From the NCBI GenBank assembly GCA_023391425.1, contig JAEWAX010000162.1:1-7451 (forward strand): DNA of 7,451 bases, in the 5' to 3' direction. A model generated the notes under the pieces. The model made no database searches, was not told the origin of the DNA, and saw only the letters and a program-made list of their open reading frames with translations. Origin of the DNA: Bacillota bacterium (lineage in GTDB: Bacteria; Bacillota; Clostridia; Acetivibrionales; DSM-1351). Made by a program: the position numbers and the translations under genes. Shown piece after piece: positions 7,286 to 7,451 of the stretch. The stretch's first letter is position 1, and each line of letters opens with the position of its first letter.

Positions 7286-7451
7286 TTAGCCTTTAACAGC
7301 AACTTTCGCCCAAGTATCTTTTAAACCTACTGTACGGTTGAAAATCAACTTGTTTTCACTTGAATCAATATCTACACAATAGTAACCCATTCTTAAGAAT
7401 TGGAAGCGATCACCTGGTTTTGCATTAGCCAAGTCTGGCTCAACCATGCAA
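7286..7451 (-). CDS. glnS: Glutaminyl-tRNA synthetase, C-terminal end (5' partial)
   Basis: On the minus strand, 54 codons and a TAA stop are visible, and the gene continues past the right edge. The residues EPDLANAKPGDRFQFLRMG, GYYCVD and NRTVGLKDTWAKV match the end of the anticodon-binding beta-barrel domain of bacterial GlnRS. The E. coli enzyme ends with the nearly identical NRTVGLRDTWAKV. The enzyme charges tRNA-Gln with glutamine using ATP in the cytosol. Many Firmicutes lack it and use the GatCAB transamidation route, but several clostridia carry it. The catalytic HIGH and KMSKS motifs lie outside the window, so activity cannot be judged here. It is encoded upstream of apgM on the same strand. 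Whether the two share a transcript depends on the spacer. Confidence 0.95.
   Translation of the reverse strand, partial: CMVEPDLANAKPGDRFQFLRMGYYCVDIDSSENKLIFNRTVGLKDTWAKVAVKG

Overview
The window looks like chromosomal DNA from a low-GC Firmicute, most likely a member of the Clostridia. The evidence is the strongly AT-rich coding style, an archaeal-type cofactor-independent phosphoglycerate mutase homologue of the kind common in clostridia, a bacterial glutaminyl-tRNA synthetase, and a giant Asn/Tyr/Thr/Ser-rich protein of a type I associate with clostridial cell surfaces. No species can be named from the sequence alone.

Layout. (1) About 3-4496, plus strand: the 3' part of a very large gene whose reading frame is already open at the left edge. 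Its protein has two related alpha/beta modules. The second appears to be split by an RCC1-like beta-propeller. PKD-like and immunoglobulin-like segments follow, including two tandem 101-residue repeats, then a C-terminal beta-rich domain. (2) 4480-5694, plus strand: the C-terminal two thirds of a large serine recombinase (recombinase domain, zinc ribbon, coiled coil). The catalytic N-terminal domain with its serine is absent, and the breakpoint falls within about 35 bases after the surface-protein stop codon, beside a small palindrome. (3) 5695-5874: a convergent intergenic region with a perfect 24-bp inverted repeat inside a longer imperfect one. (4) 5875-7089, minus strand: an intact apgM-type phosphoglycerate mutase or proposed homoserine kinase with a ribosome binding site. 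(5) 7090-7285: an intergenic region with a foldable element and three perfect 15-bp tandem repeats. (6) 7286-7451, minus strand: the C-terminal end of glutaminyl-tRNA synthetase.

Interpretation. The minus-strand part (glnS, apgM) is ordinary housekeeping sequence. The plus-strand part is accessory: a large modular, probably exported protein directly followed by a decapitated recombinase, which suggests a past deletion, insertion or recombination at the end of the surface-protein gene. I see no complete new defence or mobile system. The points most worth checking are the recombinase junction, the apparently nested propeller architecture, the long palindrome between the convergent genes and the folded leader upstream of apgM.
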